Below are positions 23,795 to 35,100 of a stretch of DNA of 64,000 nt, piece by piece. Location of the stretch: the NCBI GenBank assembly GCA_009823395.1, contig CM020502.1, positions 17,888,444 to 17,952,443 on the forward strand, written 5' to 3'. The notes under the pieces were generated by a model. That model had not been told where the DNA came from. It made no database searches and worked only from the letters and a program-made list of their open reading frames with translations. The stretch's first letter is position 1. The number at the start of each line of letters is the position of its first letter. The DNA is from Thamnaconus septentrionalis. Lineage: Eukaryota > Chordata > Actinopteri > Tetraodontiformes > Monacanthidae. The position numbers were made by a program, and so were the translations under genes.

Positions 23795-23900
23795 AGAACC
23801 TCGCGCCTTTATACCCTCATCGCGAGACGCGCGCGCCAATCGGCGTCTGTCTCCATCCCGAATCCGCGGCCGGGCCACGCCCACCTCGCAGCCCATTGGC
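23795..23900 (-). promoter_or_regulatory. sox4: sox4 core promoter: TATA, CCAAT and GC-type boxes
   Basis: On the minus strand a TATAAAG box lies at 23813-23807 within GC-rich flanks. A CCAAT box lies at 23899-23895, about 85 bp upstream, a standard spacing. A second CCAAT on the opposite strand is at 23836-23840 and a KLF/SP-type CCACGCCCAC at 23875-23884. The TATA position predicts initiation near 23782. Confidence 0.65.
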
Positions 23901-24494
23901 TGAATAAAAAAAACGAGTGGGGGAGAAAAAAAAAAAAAACCGGGCAATAATAATAATAATGTGCGATGAGGATCGGTGTGTCTGACCTCATTCCTGTCAG
24001 ACTCTGCTGGAGGAAAGACGAACTCGCAGTGTGCGTCTGCGTGCGCGTGCGCGCGTGTTTACAGGAACACACTGTCCTCCCCTCCCTCCCTCCCTCCCCT
24101 CACCACCACCTTGCTGCTGCTGCAAGGGGAAGCTTGCAAGGATATACTTAGACCTTCATTACTTTCATGTGGACGAGCATCGACTAAATTTAGACGATGT
24201 GTAAGAGCCGGGAAGTGCTGAGGAAACAAAAAAAAAAAAAAAAAGCGGCAGCTGAGCTTCAGTCAGAGGGAGAGCGCGGTGAGCCCCCCCGACCAAAAAC
24301 CCCAAACTGACTTTGTTGTTGTTGTTTTTTTCCTCCAGATGATTACGGCTGCGGTTACATCATAAACACATCCTGAGCGATGCGCGTTCCCATCAGGGGT
24401 GAACCAGACACGTGGACACCGCGGTGATCGTCAAATGAGGGAAGTGAGGTGGCGGTGGTGGAGGAGGATGAGGGGGGAGTGGGGAAAACAAAAG

Positions 24495-24526
<32 letters not shown>

Positions 24527-24622
24527 CAGTGTTGACACGCAGGATCACATTACAGCCTGCGTCGCTAGATGTCAGGCTAGAGCCAATGGGAGTTGATGAG
24601 GTGAGGTGGTGGGTCTGCGGCG

Positions 24623-24646
24623 CTGCTGCTGCTGCTGCTGCTGCTG
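24623..24646 (+). repeat. (CTG)8 tract
   Basis: An uninterrupted CTG run of 24 bp, about 90 bp left of a second CTG tract. Confidence 0.9.
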
Positions 24647-24731
24647 GGTGGGGCGTGTTTGCATGCGAGCGCGACGGTATCTCGAGCTGCCGTTACTTTG
24701 AAGCCCAAGCAGGTGATGTCATCAGCAGTGT

Positions 24732-24733
<2 letters not shown>

Positions 24734-24763
<30 letters not shown>
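24734..24763 (+). repeat. (CTG)10 tract
   Basis: An uninterrupted CTG run of 30 bp, in the same orientation as the tract at 24623-24646. The unique spacer includes GGTGATGTCATCA, a CRE-like motif. Confidence 0.9.
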
Positions 24764-24767
<4 letters not shown>

Positions 24768-25004
24768 CGTTTATTGGAGGAGGAGGAATTAAGAAGTTAA
24801 AGTGTTTGTTTCGTCCGATCACACGATCCTGACAAAACTCTGACACAACACTGGCTCTGTATTTATTATGATGTGAATTCTTCACTTATGACTGGATCTG
24901 TGTCGGGAGGCCTGAAACAGTCGTAGAGTCTTCAAATTTTCACAAGTCAACAGTCCCCCCCACCCCCACACACACACACCCACCCCCACTTCTACACATT
25001 TAAC

Positions 25005-25135
25005 CCCCCTCGGTAGCTTACATAAATCAAAGACATAAATAATAATGAGCCGCTTCATCAAGTCTTTATCTTTAGTTGCCCCAATTACAACCGTGCACCT
25101 GCCACTGGATTAGCCTGCTATCTCGCCCTATCTCT
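25005..25135. promoter_or_regulatory. Candidate proximal sox4 enhancer
   Basis: This non-repetitive block sits between CA-rich stretches and has the texture of conserved non-coding DNA. It contains a TCF/LEF-type ATCAAAG (25026-25032), an AATAATAATGAG stretch and a GATA-like TTATCT. No alignment is available to confirm conservation. Confidence 0.3.
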
Positions 25136-25202
25136 CCCCCGCGCGCTCGCGTGCACACACACACACAGTCATAAAGCAGCGTGCGCACCCGCAGGGGGTT
25201 TT

Positions 25203-25231
25203 GTTTAAACAGGTGTAGCAGGTATACCTGC
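25203..25231. promoter_or_regulatory. FOX-like palindrome plus ZEB/Snail E-box cluster upstream of sox4
   Basis: GTTTAAAC (25203-25210) runs directly into CAGGTG (25210-25215), and then a perfect 14-bp palindrome GCAGGTATACCTGC (25218-25231) holds two head-to-head CAGGTA boxes. Three ZEB/Snail-class sites within 21 bp lie about 1.4 kb upstream of the predicted sox4 start. Occupancy is inference. Confidence 0.4.
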
Positions 25232-25944
25232 AATCTTATCTGATGTGTGAGGAGCAGCTGTCAGGTAGCTTTCCACTCTGTCAACGGCAGGCGCGAGGCT
25301 CCGGCAAGCGCCGGGGACGGCCGGCCGGTGGGGTGGGGGAGTGGTGCAGGGGGATGGGGGTCCCGACCACACCGGCCTATCGCTCTGTCATCTTCAGAGC
25401 TGCCGGTGCCATGTGTTTACCCCAAAATACACCGAGCGCTTTGTCTCGGCTCTGTTGACGCCTAAAGGGATGGTGTCATTATGAGAGAGTGCTGTGGGAG
25501 GCTGGGGCTATTATAGCGACTCCTTGGAAAAAAAAAAGAAAAAGGAAAAGATAAGGGGGGAAAAAAGTGTGCGCTTTTGTGTGTGTGTGTTAGAGAGTCA
25601 GACTCTCTCGGGGTCTCTCCAAGGATGACGGCGCTGGCGTCGGTTAGTTTTCGGGGAGGTTGGTCTGGGGCTTTTGCGGGTGCTTGTGAGAATGAAACGT
25701 GGCAGCTTTTTTTTTTTTTTATTTATTTTGTCACGTCAGGAAGTCCGAGCAGTTCTGGGAGAGCTTGACAGGGGACGGAAAACCGCAAAATCTGAAGGTG
25801 CAGCAGCGGGATTAGGAGTGTCAAAGGCCCAGCGTGCGCGGCCCATCAGGGCATCAGGTGAAAAAGACAAAACACTGGATTTTTGGAGTTGAGATACTAA
25901 AAAAAAATAACTGTCCTGTTTTCATTGCAGTCAGTCAGTCAGTC

Positions 25945-26060
25945 AAGCAGTCAAACTTTTATTTAACTAGGCAGGGCACTGAGAGTGAACTTTTATTTCC
26001 AGACGGTCAGGGTGGAGGCACGAGTACCCCTGGGGGAGGGTGACATAAAACTGATACAAA
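25945..26060. repeat. Possible dispersed repeat (TTTTATTTAACTAGG type)
   Basis: The segment resembles a teleost repeat that begins TTTATTTAACCAGG and continues through a GAGA-rich block. The match is from memory and imperfect. Confidence 0.3.
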
Positions 26061-26961
26061 CAAGGAACATAGTTAAAATGTCACAGTTAAGCACAGGAGC
26101 CAACAAAACAAACTAATATATGTGTCTGTATAGAAGGAGGCGGGGCTTAGGAGCCCAGGATGTGGACACACTCAGGGCTTCCTGGTTTTATCACTGGTAT
26201 CAGTTATGACATCATAACATTGTTTGCAACATGATTTCTTACCAGCTTGTTGCGCCGCAAAAATAATAACTAACACACTTTAAAAGATAATTTACGACGG
26301 CTCAAGCAAGGTCGGCGCCTTCATTGCTACTGAGGCGCTGACTGACTGACACTCGTTAACGATCCCCCTTTTCTTGCTCTTTTTCCATAAGACATAAACG
26401 TTAAACTTGATGTGTCGGGGCACGACCCAGCCTCCTCCGCCTCCCCGGGGCCAACCGCGGGCTAAACCAACATGCGTCGCGCGAGCAACGCGTAGCGTCA
26501 CAGTTTCTCTGCGGGGAGCTGAGTTAGCGGAGAACAGAGACTCACAGTCGTCACAGTGTCGAGGAGGGGAACCAAGAATGCAGCAGCAGCAGCAGCAGAG
26601 AGGGCAGTGAGGGGAGCGGAAGTGTGTGTGTCGTGTGTGTGTGTGTGTGTGTGTGTGTCGAGTCGAGGTATTCATTACCATGCGCTCGCCTTTTGCAACG
26701 GCAGAAGAATGACGCGTCGCCTTGACCTGCCCGCTCGTCATCGCGGGGGTCAAACACAATGAGGGCTTTGTGCAGCGCGAGGGGCCGGCGCACACGTGCG
26801 TGCGCACTTTGTGTGTGTGTTTGTGTGACGGGTTGCTAACTGAACTGGAGCTCATCCAGGGGACTGAAAGTTTGAAAAGCGGTGGGAAGTCCCCCATGGT
26901 TCCTGCACGCCACCGGCGAAGCAACAACAACACCAGAAAGTGTGGACTAAGCACTGCTGTT

Positions 26962-26994
<33 letters not shown>

Positions 26995-27839
26995 TGCAGT
27001 GCGTGTGTGTGTGAGTCATCCGCAGGCAGTTTGTCTTCTGCGTGTTTTGCGTGGAGGTGGCAGACAGTGCAGGTGGCCATCTCACCATATCACCCACCCA
27101 CTGCTGTCAGCGCCTTACACAACGGCACAGCGGCGGCAGCGGCGAGCTCGGGTACTTTTTACAGCGCCTGCACACTTCCTCGCATTCTTCTCTGCCTCTC
27201 CCTCCGCTCCAGTGGGTCAAGGATTAAAAACAAAACAACATTAGAAAATAAAAAAACACAGTCAGGCCGCGGCGGCCTTTAATCGCAAAGTGGATAAAAA
27301 TAACAGTAGAGGATCTTCAGTCAGGCAAACTGTTGTCGCTGTTTTAACTTGTTTTCAGGCGGCCGTCTCCAACGCGCGAGTTGCGCACGTTGAGACGAGA
27401 CTCATTCGCCTTTTCAGGAGTTTTCCCGGCCTGTTGTTTTTTGTTTTGCTCGGTCAGCCTTGGTGATGCTCACACAGGGAGGAAAAAAGAGAAAAAAGTT
27501 GCCAGGAGAGACGAGGTGAACCTGATCTGAGCTTCCCACTGTGACCTCGCCTCCGCTTTTAAACCGGTGGAGACATTCGGGAAGGAGGGAGAGAAGGTGC
27601 AGAGGAACAGAGGGTGCATGCTGATGGGAAAGAAAAAATAAATGAATAAAACAAACAATAGAAAACCCAGTGAGAGCATCCTGAACAGTACAAGGTGAAC
27701 TAGTGGGATAAAGAGTGAGCGCGAAGCAGAGGAGTGAGCTTTATGTCACTCCTGGATCCGCTGCAGCCGTAATCCCGAGGATTTGATCAAGACAGGCAGA
27801 GGAAAAAAATAGAGCAAAAAAGTAGTTTTGCTCAATTAG

Positions 27840-29640
27840 GGGGAGCGGATAAACGAGTTCGCGCCACCCGGAGGAGGCATGGCCAGGCCGGCGACACCAC
27901 GCCCCGGGAAACTCCCAGCATCCCCTTCTCCCTGGATGGCGATGACGAGGCGGGTCAGATGATTTGCTGTGTCACGTCATGCGCAGACGCGATAGAAAAT
28001 AAAGACACACTCGCGCGCACGCACGCACGTGCACACGCGACGCACAACACACAGAAGATCCCGAAAAGCGCGCCACAAACGCACACGCAGGACTCAGACG
28101 CTCGCAGCTCGAGTCTCGACTCGCGCTCAGAGAAAACTTGAACGCGAGGTGCGCTCGCTCGCTCGTTCACAGCTGGGCTCGTTCTTTTTTTTTTTTTTTT
28201 CGGAGGGAGGGGGGGCATTGTGTCAACGCAAGGGAGACGGAGGAGAAGGCGGAGGACAAGAAGAGAGGAAGTAGAAGCGGGAGGAAAAGGAAAGAAGACC
28301 GAGGGGAGGTTTGTTTTTTTTTTTTTTGCTTTTTGGGGTTTTTGCTTTTTTTGGGATTCTTTGTGAAAATTTTCCCATCCTGGCGTTTCCGACGAAATCC
28401 CGACATTCGCCGCTGGAGAGGTGGACGACGTACGCTCTGGGAATCCCCGGCTGGATGGATGGTGGTGGGGGGGGCGACGACTCTTTGACCTGGACGGAGC
28501 GGAGCAGCAGCGGGACTGGCTGGACATCCTGCAAGAAGGAAACAACAGAAAACAACAGAAATCACTTTTTTTGGGGCTCCTTCTTTCGTCTCTCTCGCCG
28601 TCTTTATGTCGGCTTTTCGCTGCAAGTTGCGTCCGAGTTTGGAGTTTGGAGTTTGGAGACCAAACCCCCCCCCCCTCCTCCTACTCTACCTCCTCCCGAG
28701 GGGGGGGGTCTCGGGAATGGAGAACGAGACGAAAAACGATGGGATGGCATGTCTGCTGCTGGTGGTGGTGGTGGGGGAGGGGAGGGCGAGAGAGCGTCGC
28801 GGAGAAGTTGGTGAGCGAGAGCCGCCGAGTGAAACGCTTCCCCCGAAATCGCTGCAAAGAAAGTCAAAAAAAAAAAAAAAACATCTCTGCGGTGTCGCCG
28901 AGGAGGAAGCGAAACGTTGGCCGCGTGCATTGCGTGGGACCTGCTCGCGCTCACTGAGCCTCCGCCGCTGCTCAGACGCCACACATCACTTCCCCCTCCC
29001 CTCCACCCTCCCCCCCCCTCCTCCTCCTGCAGGAGAGACGATTGGAGATCCTCCTCCCTCCTCCTCCTCCTCTTCCTCCTGCAGGCAGCTCAGGTCAGGC
29101 AGGGCGGTTCTCGTCCTCACGTAGCCCAGGCTGCGGTGCGGCGTCCTCGTCCCCGTCGCAGAGCCGCCCGCTCGCCACGGGGTCGCTCGGCCGTGCGCAG
29201 CAGCGGCAGCTCTCGGCAGCTCCAGACAGGCTCCAGACGCACTGACCTACATCAGCACAGTCAGTCTGCGAGAGAGGAGAGAGAGGAGGGAGGAGAGAGA
29301 GAGAGAGGTGCGGCAGAGAGAGGAGAGGGAGAAGACGGGAGAGGGATGGGCTGCAGGAGGAGGAGGAGGAGGAGGAAATGGAGGGAGCCGGCGGGGAAGA
29401 CGAGGACTCTGCAGAAACGCACGTCTGTGTTTGTGTCTGCATATATATATATCTGTCTATATATATAGAGATGTTTGGCTATTTTCTTTTTTTTTTTTAG
29501 GAAGTGCAAGATGGAGTCAGAATGCGAGGGCGTGCAGGAAGGAGAGAGTTGGAGGAGGAAGAAGAGGAGGAAGAGGAAGACTTTTAAAAGAAGAATAGAA
29601 GAAAAAAATCAACTCTCAGACGAGCGTTTGAGCTATTAGC
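27840..29640. promoter_or_regulatory. CpG-rich, purine-rich promoter-like block
   Basis: GC and CpG density rise sharply here, away from sox4. Near the left edge are CACGTCAT (27973-27980) and TGCGCAGACGC (27980-27990), which resemble CRE and NRF1 sites of CpG-island promoters. To the right are pyrimidine/purine-rich tracts (28660-28700, 29005-29090, 29270-29400). No convincing coding frame exists; the long ones are low-complexity. It could be the start of a non-coding RNA or a distant gene's first exon. The direction is not decided. Confidence 0.35.
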
Positions 29641-30029
29641 GCTTCAAATCCTCCCTCCCTCCTCGCAGCCCCCCATCATCTTCTAATCTTTATCCTCGCC
29701 TCACCCCCCCCCCCCCCCACACACACACACTGCCTTCCCCCAGCTTGATTCCCATCATAAACCGTCCCTCACCGTCGGGAGGAGGATTAGTCCGTCTCTG
29801 GCTGCCTGCTTATCTGTCTGCGCTCACTGGCTCTCGCTATTTTTTTTTTTCCTTTCCCTTTTCGGAGGTGGCGGAGGCTCGTGCGTGCGTGCGTGCTTGC
29901 ACGCGCGGTGCATGTGCACGTGTGTATGGGTGCGCTAGTACGGGTTTATTGCCGGCGACGCTCCGCAGTAGCAGCAGGGAAGACAGAGAGAGAGAGAACA
30001 TTTTGTACCGGAGCTCTTTTGTCGCATGC

Positions 30030-30062
<33 letters not shown>

Positions 30063-30218
30063 ACCCGGGTCTCCACCACCTGCACCTTCTTCCACCAGAA
30101 GTGTCCCGGAGGCCGAGCGTGATCATTACTCCCCAGTCGCCCCAGATTGACACTGAACTGCCGATCGATAGCAATAGCGTAGCAGATACGTCAGGCTCAT
30201 GTTAGCGCCCCCCCGCCC

Positions 30219-30260
<42 letters not shown>

Positions 30261-30789
30261 GCCTCAATCCCCACAGGGGGACCTGGTGCAGTCACTCACG
30301 GTAACAATGTCTTTATCCCATTGGGGGGTGTGGTAAGAGGGGGGTGGAGTGGGGGGCAAGAACAGAAGACCAGCATATTAGAGGGTGCGGTAAAAATACA
30401 TCTGGGTCATTCGTGTGTCTCGGGAAGGTCAGCGGATCACTGAGAGTTTGGGAAAATTGGAGGCGTTCAAAGGTTCACTTTGGTTTTTCTTCCCTTAAGC
30501 CGGCCTGATTTATCGGGGAGCCGTCAGTCAGCCCCCCCCACCCTGTGTTGTGGCTGTGTTGTGTAGTTTCTCCAGAGATCAGGGCCGATCGAACGGAGAC
30601 GGTTTTCCCAGGCAGCCGCACAAGACGCGTCAAAGGTTCCGCGTTACATCTGATTCTTAGATCTCCAGTTTTCATCCCAGATTCCATGAAAGCAACGTTA
30701 ATAATAAATGAACAGCATAGCTTCTGTTTACAGCCTCCCACAAAAACGCCCACTTGAGCCTTCTGCTAATGCTAATGTTATGCTGGAGT

Positions 30790-31030
30790 GCTGCCTTAAG
30801 GTTTTGTCACTAACTTTAGAAGAGTATCATTGCCCTTTGTGACGTCACAGCAGGATGGATCGCAGTATTTTTTAGCAAAACATACTCCCTGAAATGTGCA
30901 GCAAACAAATTCATTAAATGATGAACTTTCCATCTTTTGAGACTTTGTTGACTCGCTCGAGATGCATTTCAACCACTTCATAACATTGGCACAGTGGATT
31001 TTGCTGTATATGGGGCCTTTAAAAGCCAGT
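30790..31030. repeat. Dispersed repeat copy with GTGACGTCAC core
   Basis: GCCCTTTGTGACGTCACAG occurs here with its palindrome at 30839-30848. The tail TATATGGGGCCTTTAAAA is a common ending in teleost repeats. Homology to the other copies is limited to the core region. Confidence 0.45.
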
Positions 31031-31750
31031 GTGAACAGATATGTTGGTGTACCCACTGTACCTGCCTAAGAACAGTGTTGTTTTGCAATTTTTAAATCAC
31101 CAGGCAATGTAAGAAGTCATCAGAAAAGGTTAAAACAAGCCAGGTGTATCCGCTTTTCCATGGACCTAAACAGAATGAATGAATAAAAAAACTCTTGAAT
31201 GAAAACATTGTAATTGATAAGAAACACTTAGAGACTTAGAGAAGAAATCCTAATGAATGTACAGTTTATCTTTTCTCATACGGATGTTTGTGGCCAATAC
31301 CGTATGTGTGGGCTATCAGAGTGGCTATCTTAGAACTATCTGATTAACTGTAGGACACAAAAGCCCGTCGCCTCATTCAACCGAGCCAGACAGCAGAGCA
31401 GGACGTTTCTTTTGACATAGATTTTGGCTTCACGCTGACAGTCGGGTCTCGGGCCAAACCGCTTTCTAAAGGAGCGGGATTTATGATTTTGGAGCACGTG
31501 CCATCTCCAAACGACAAACTTGTGAGGGAAGAGTTCATTTTCTCAGCATTTCCTTCTAAAGGTCAGCTTTAATACCATTGATTTGAAAAGGAAAAGAAAA
31601 AACATCAACTGAAGAATGAGGCCCCAGGACGCCCGGCCTATTGAGCCGCACGCGACAAACCGCCATCTGTCTGCGGGCGAGAGCGAAAGAGCGAAACAAA
31701 ACAAGGGCATCAGGCTTCACGGCGGTCATTATCAACAGCGAAGTCGGCGT

Positions 31751-31751
<1 letters not shown>

Positions 31752-31794
<43 letters not shown>
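31752..31794. repeat. (GA)21 microsatellite
   Basis: An uninterrupted GA run of about 43 bp. Confidence 0.95.
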
Positions 31795-31796
<2 letters not shown>

Positions 31797-32047
31797 TCGG
31801 GAACCGAGGGGATTACCGTTTTTTTTGCCGAAGAAAACGTGTTAATGGCTTTGGCACGGGCGAGCGCTAGCAAAATGCAAATTTGAATAAATTTGCGGCA
31901 GAACGGGAGCATCCAGCGCCGACCCACACCCAACAACCACAAGGCCCAATGTCACCATGTTGATGTGGCAGCTCCAGCAGTTATTCCCCCTGGTGGATTA
32001 TTGGTGCTAAACAAACAAAAATGTGAGGGAAGTCTGCGGAGCGTACC

Positions 32048-32501
32048 TTTAACCCTTTCATGCATGAATTATGACAAACTCAGTCAGGATTTTTTTTTTT
32101 TCCCATCCAAGCATTTCTATTTCTTTTTAAGCATGAAAAACAACATTTATTTTTTTTAGATAAACGTACAATTTTTGGATTTAGCCTATTAGATTTTACT
32201 CGATGTGTACGAAACAACAGCTTTAAAATACTGTATAAAATACATTTTCACATCTTCCCAACTTAAGCGACCATTATGCACAAACGGGTTATTTTTTCCC
32301 CTTTGTCCAAGCAGTTCTATTTCTTTTCAAGCATGAAAAAGTAGCTGTTTTTTTTTCTCCTAGAGATTAACATACTATTCTATTTATTCATTGTGCTTAT
32401 TAGATGGCACTTGGTGCTTAAAAAAACTACTTTTTATTGTTGTATGAAACGCATTTTCACATCTTTCAACTTAAGCGACCAATATACACGAAAGGGTTAA
32501 A
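32048..32501. mobile_element. piggyBac-type MITE, internally duplicated
   Basis: TTAA (32049-32052) is followed by CCCTTTC, and GAAAGGG is followed by TTAA (32497-32500). This is the TTAA duplication plus CCC-starting inverted repeat typical of piggyBac. Inside, two near-identical segments recur: AAGCATTTCTATTTC with AAGCATGAAAAA at 32108-32140, and again at 32310-32341. The sequence CATTTTCACATCTT through CGACC is likewise repeated at about 32242-32273 and 32451-32480. The element is thus two tandem units. There is no transposase. Confidence 0.75.
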
Positions 32502-34560
32502 TAAAATGTTTTCTTTTTCTTGAAAGAACTTGTTTGAATTGCTAAATACAATACATAACCACAAAACTGTAGTTTCCTCTGGGAGGAACAGAGCGAGAGA
32601 GCGAGAGAGCCCCTGGTAATGTAAACCATCCACTTAAATCGCAAAAAACCAAGAGCCGCTTTGACCAGAGAGAGAGAGGGGGGGGGGATAAAACCGTAGC
32701 TCATGCGGCTGCACCGGGGGGAGCTGGTGAGGAGGAGCGAGCGGCTCATTTCACATGGCAACGCTCCCCGCCGCCTGATTATGGATGAAACTCTGCGGCC
32801 AACTTTTTCAAAGTGGGTCCGGCTTCCAGAGGAAGGGAGAGATGTCTCTGCCCAGATCTCTTTCCTGCTGCTGCTGAGAGCAACTTATCAGGTCCAGATG
32901 TAAAGGGAAAGTGGGTCACCGAACTCAACTTTGGCGCCAGACCCCTATATTGCCCGTATGCGCGGGGACCCGCCGCTTAGACGAGCGTATGCGCCCGTGC
33001 CAAGTCGGACCACTTTCCTTCTCTCCAGAAATAGCAGCGCAGTTGCCCAGAGTTCGTCTGCCTCTATCTGGGCTCCATCTCCACCCCGCGCATACGTCCC
33101 TGCCTCTCTAAAGCCCCGCTGAAGCTTTTATCCACGCCTGCGGGCTTCCCAGCTAGCCCCTGCGGCCTTGTGGTCCCTCCCCCACACCCCTTTTTAAAAA
33201 TAACTTTATCTCTAGCAATAAAAAACAGCAACAATCATCAAACATTGAAGGTTAAGTGTGTAATATTTGGAGTTCTTGAAGAAGAAACAGCCACATCAAG
33301 TGGTTACATTTTGGATTGCAGCGTCTTTCACTCTACCTTCCCCTCCCGAACTTGCCAGTGAGCTGCTGTTGCCTGCACACAAAAAAACCTACTTGACAAC
33401 ATACTTTGTCCACCTCCTTTTTCATTGGTTTATTTGAAGACACCAGCCGTCACTCTCAATACGTAATGTGAGGTCAGGCGGCCTGGATTGTCCACACCGG
33501 GCTTCCTTAGAAATATAGCGGTGCGAGATGGCAGCCAACTGGGAGCAAGACCCTTGCTAGATGTATGTTCTTATAAATGCATGAGAACCGTTCTAAGGAT
33601 AGGAAAACCAAATGACTTGTATTGTACTGTGGTTTTACACTTTTATTAATGTATCTATGGACAGTATATCAAACTTTTACCAATATAAAGATCATAAATC
33701 ATGCCAAATTTTGGGTCATAAACAAAGAAAATACATGGAATTAACAGAAACCCAGCAAAAAGTAATCCTGCAGCTGTACATATACAATTGGTTTGGGTTC
33801 TTCTTTTTTTAGTTTGAAATGGAACAGGCAGAAACAGACGCTTATCCAGTCCCATCCCAGTGTTTTCATTCATTCCAAATTATGCTTGCGCCATGGCAAA
33901 ATCAGCAGCTGGGCAAAGGCGGTCAGTCGCGTTTCATGGGGAGTTTACAGGAGAACAAGCACGAGGAATAGGGATTTTTTTTTTTTTTTTTTATCTATTT
34001 CGGTGCTGCAAAGGTCAGCAGGCATCGAACAGGATGGGTCCAGACCCCCTGTTTCAGCACCAGGAGCAGGAAACGCAGTATATCATCAGAATGGCTCCTG
34101 CGGGCCCGGGCGAGCTGCTATTTATGAGTGTAAGATGTATTTAGGAACCACGAAGACCTCGGTTTTCCAAGCTTGGCCCAGCTTGACCCTCAATTTTTAT
34201 TTTTTTTCCCCTCCTTCTCCTTTCTCAGAACTGAAAATCGCTGCGCTGCTCCCTGAAAAAAATCATGACACGCTATTTTTTTCTTCCCCAGCTGCCTTTC
34301 AGATTTCTCCGCCTCTTCTCGGAGCTTAACGGGGAGTGACAAATTTGGTCGCTGGGAGCTTTGCAGATGCAGCGGCGTGCCATCTCGACTGGGCCGAGAG
34401 CGCGTAAACACACTCGGGCCGCAGACAAACAGACAAGCGCCGTGCCGACCGGCCGGCCGAGGAGAGACTCAGAGTGATCGGACCGGACAGCGAGTGTCAA
34501 CCCACAGGGCAAATCAGCTGCGTTACCATGCGTAATCGGTCGGGCCGTCTGGGGAGGTGC

Positions 34561-34564
<4 letters not shown>

Positions 34565-34607
<43 letters not shown>
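34565..34607. repeat. (GT)21 microsatellite
   Basis: An uninterrupted GT run of about 43 bp. Confidence 0.95.
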
Positions 34608-34609
<2 letters not shown>

Positions 34610-34919
34610 TGCGTGCGTGAGTGCACGTGTATGTCACACACGCTGTCATTCCCGAGCGGTGCCCAGGGTGTGTTGCATATTGATTAGCGTCTGAGTGTCC
34701 TGAGCTGATGGTGCGGCGGCGTCGCCGGCAGGAGAGCGGACGTTGCAGAAGAGCTCCCGTCGGTTCCTGTATTTTATTATTTATATTTTTTGTACGCTCC
34801 GTCATGTCCGTGAACTTGCTTTCTAGTACAGTTCAAGGAATCTTTTTTACAATGTGGGTGAAAACGCAGTTTGGCAAGCTAGTGTAATCTTCGAAATAGC
34901 AACTGTTTGTGATGTTTGT

Positions 34920-35100
34920 TGTAGTTTAGTAGTACTCAAGAAATTTTGAAAAGATACCTTGCTGAAAAGAGATGCTGCCGTTCAATGTAGAAGTAAAAAA
35001 AGATACTTTCATTTATTTTTTTTACTGTTTTGTTGTTATTTTTCTTTGATATATATAATCTCGGTCTTGTCTTGGTCTTGTCTTGGTCATGAACCCCAAA
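34920..35100. mobile_element. Possible hAT MITE remnant with CTTGGTCTTGT repeats
   Basis: TAGTAGTACTCAAG followed by tandem TCTTGGTCTTG resembles a known teleost hAT MITE pattern. Termini were not found, so this is a weak call. Confidence 0.3.

Larger units (their letters stand above)
23905..27839. other. Upstream flank of sox4, no gene recognised
   Basis: It holds two CTG arrays, CA/GT arrays (24496-24525, 26628-26659, 26963-26992), a short CAG run (26580-26600), the E-box cluster and enhancer candidate, and a dispersed repeat (about 25945-26060). Long reading frames on both strands at 26292-27282 arise from CA/GT repeats. Confidence 0.6.
29641..32047. other. Intergenic, repeats only
   Basis: The interval includes GT (30032-30060) and CA (30221-30258) arrays, a GTGACGTCAC repeat copy (about 30790-31030) and a GA array (31752-31794). 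No gene was recognised. Confidence 0.6.

Noticed and set aside
26292..27080. A 262-codon minus-strand frame
   Set aside because: CA/GT repeats supply the open stretches, and the remaining pieces have no recognisable domain.
28138..29468. Several overlapping frames of 110-190 codons on both strands
   Set aside because: GC-rich, purine/pyrimidine-biased DNA keeps many frames open at once. None has a domain or sensible codon use.
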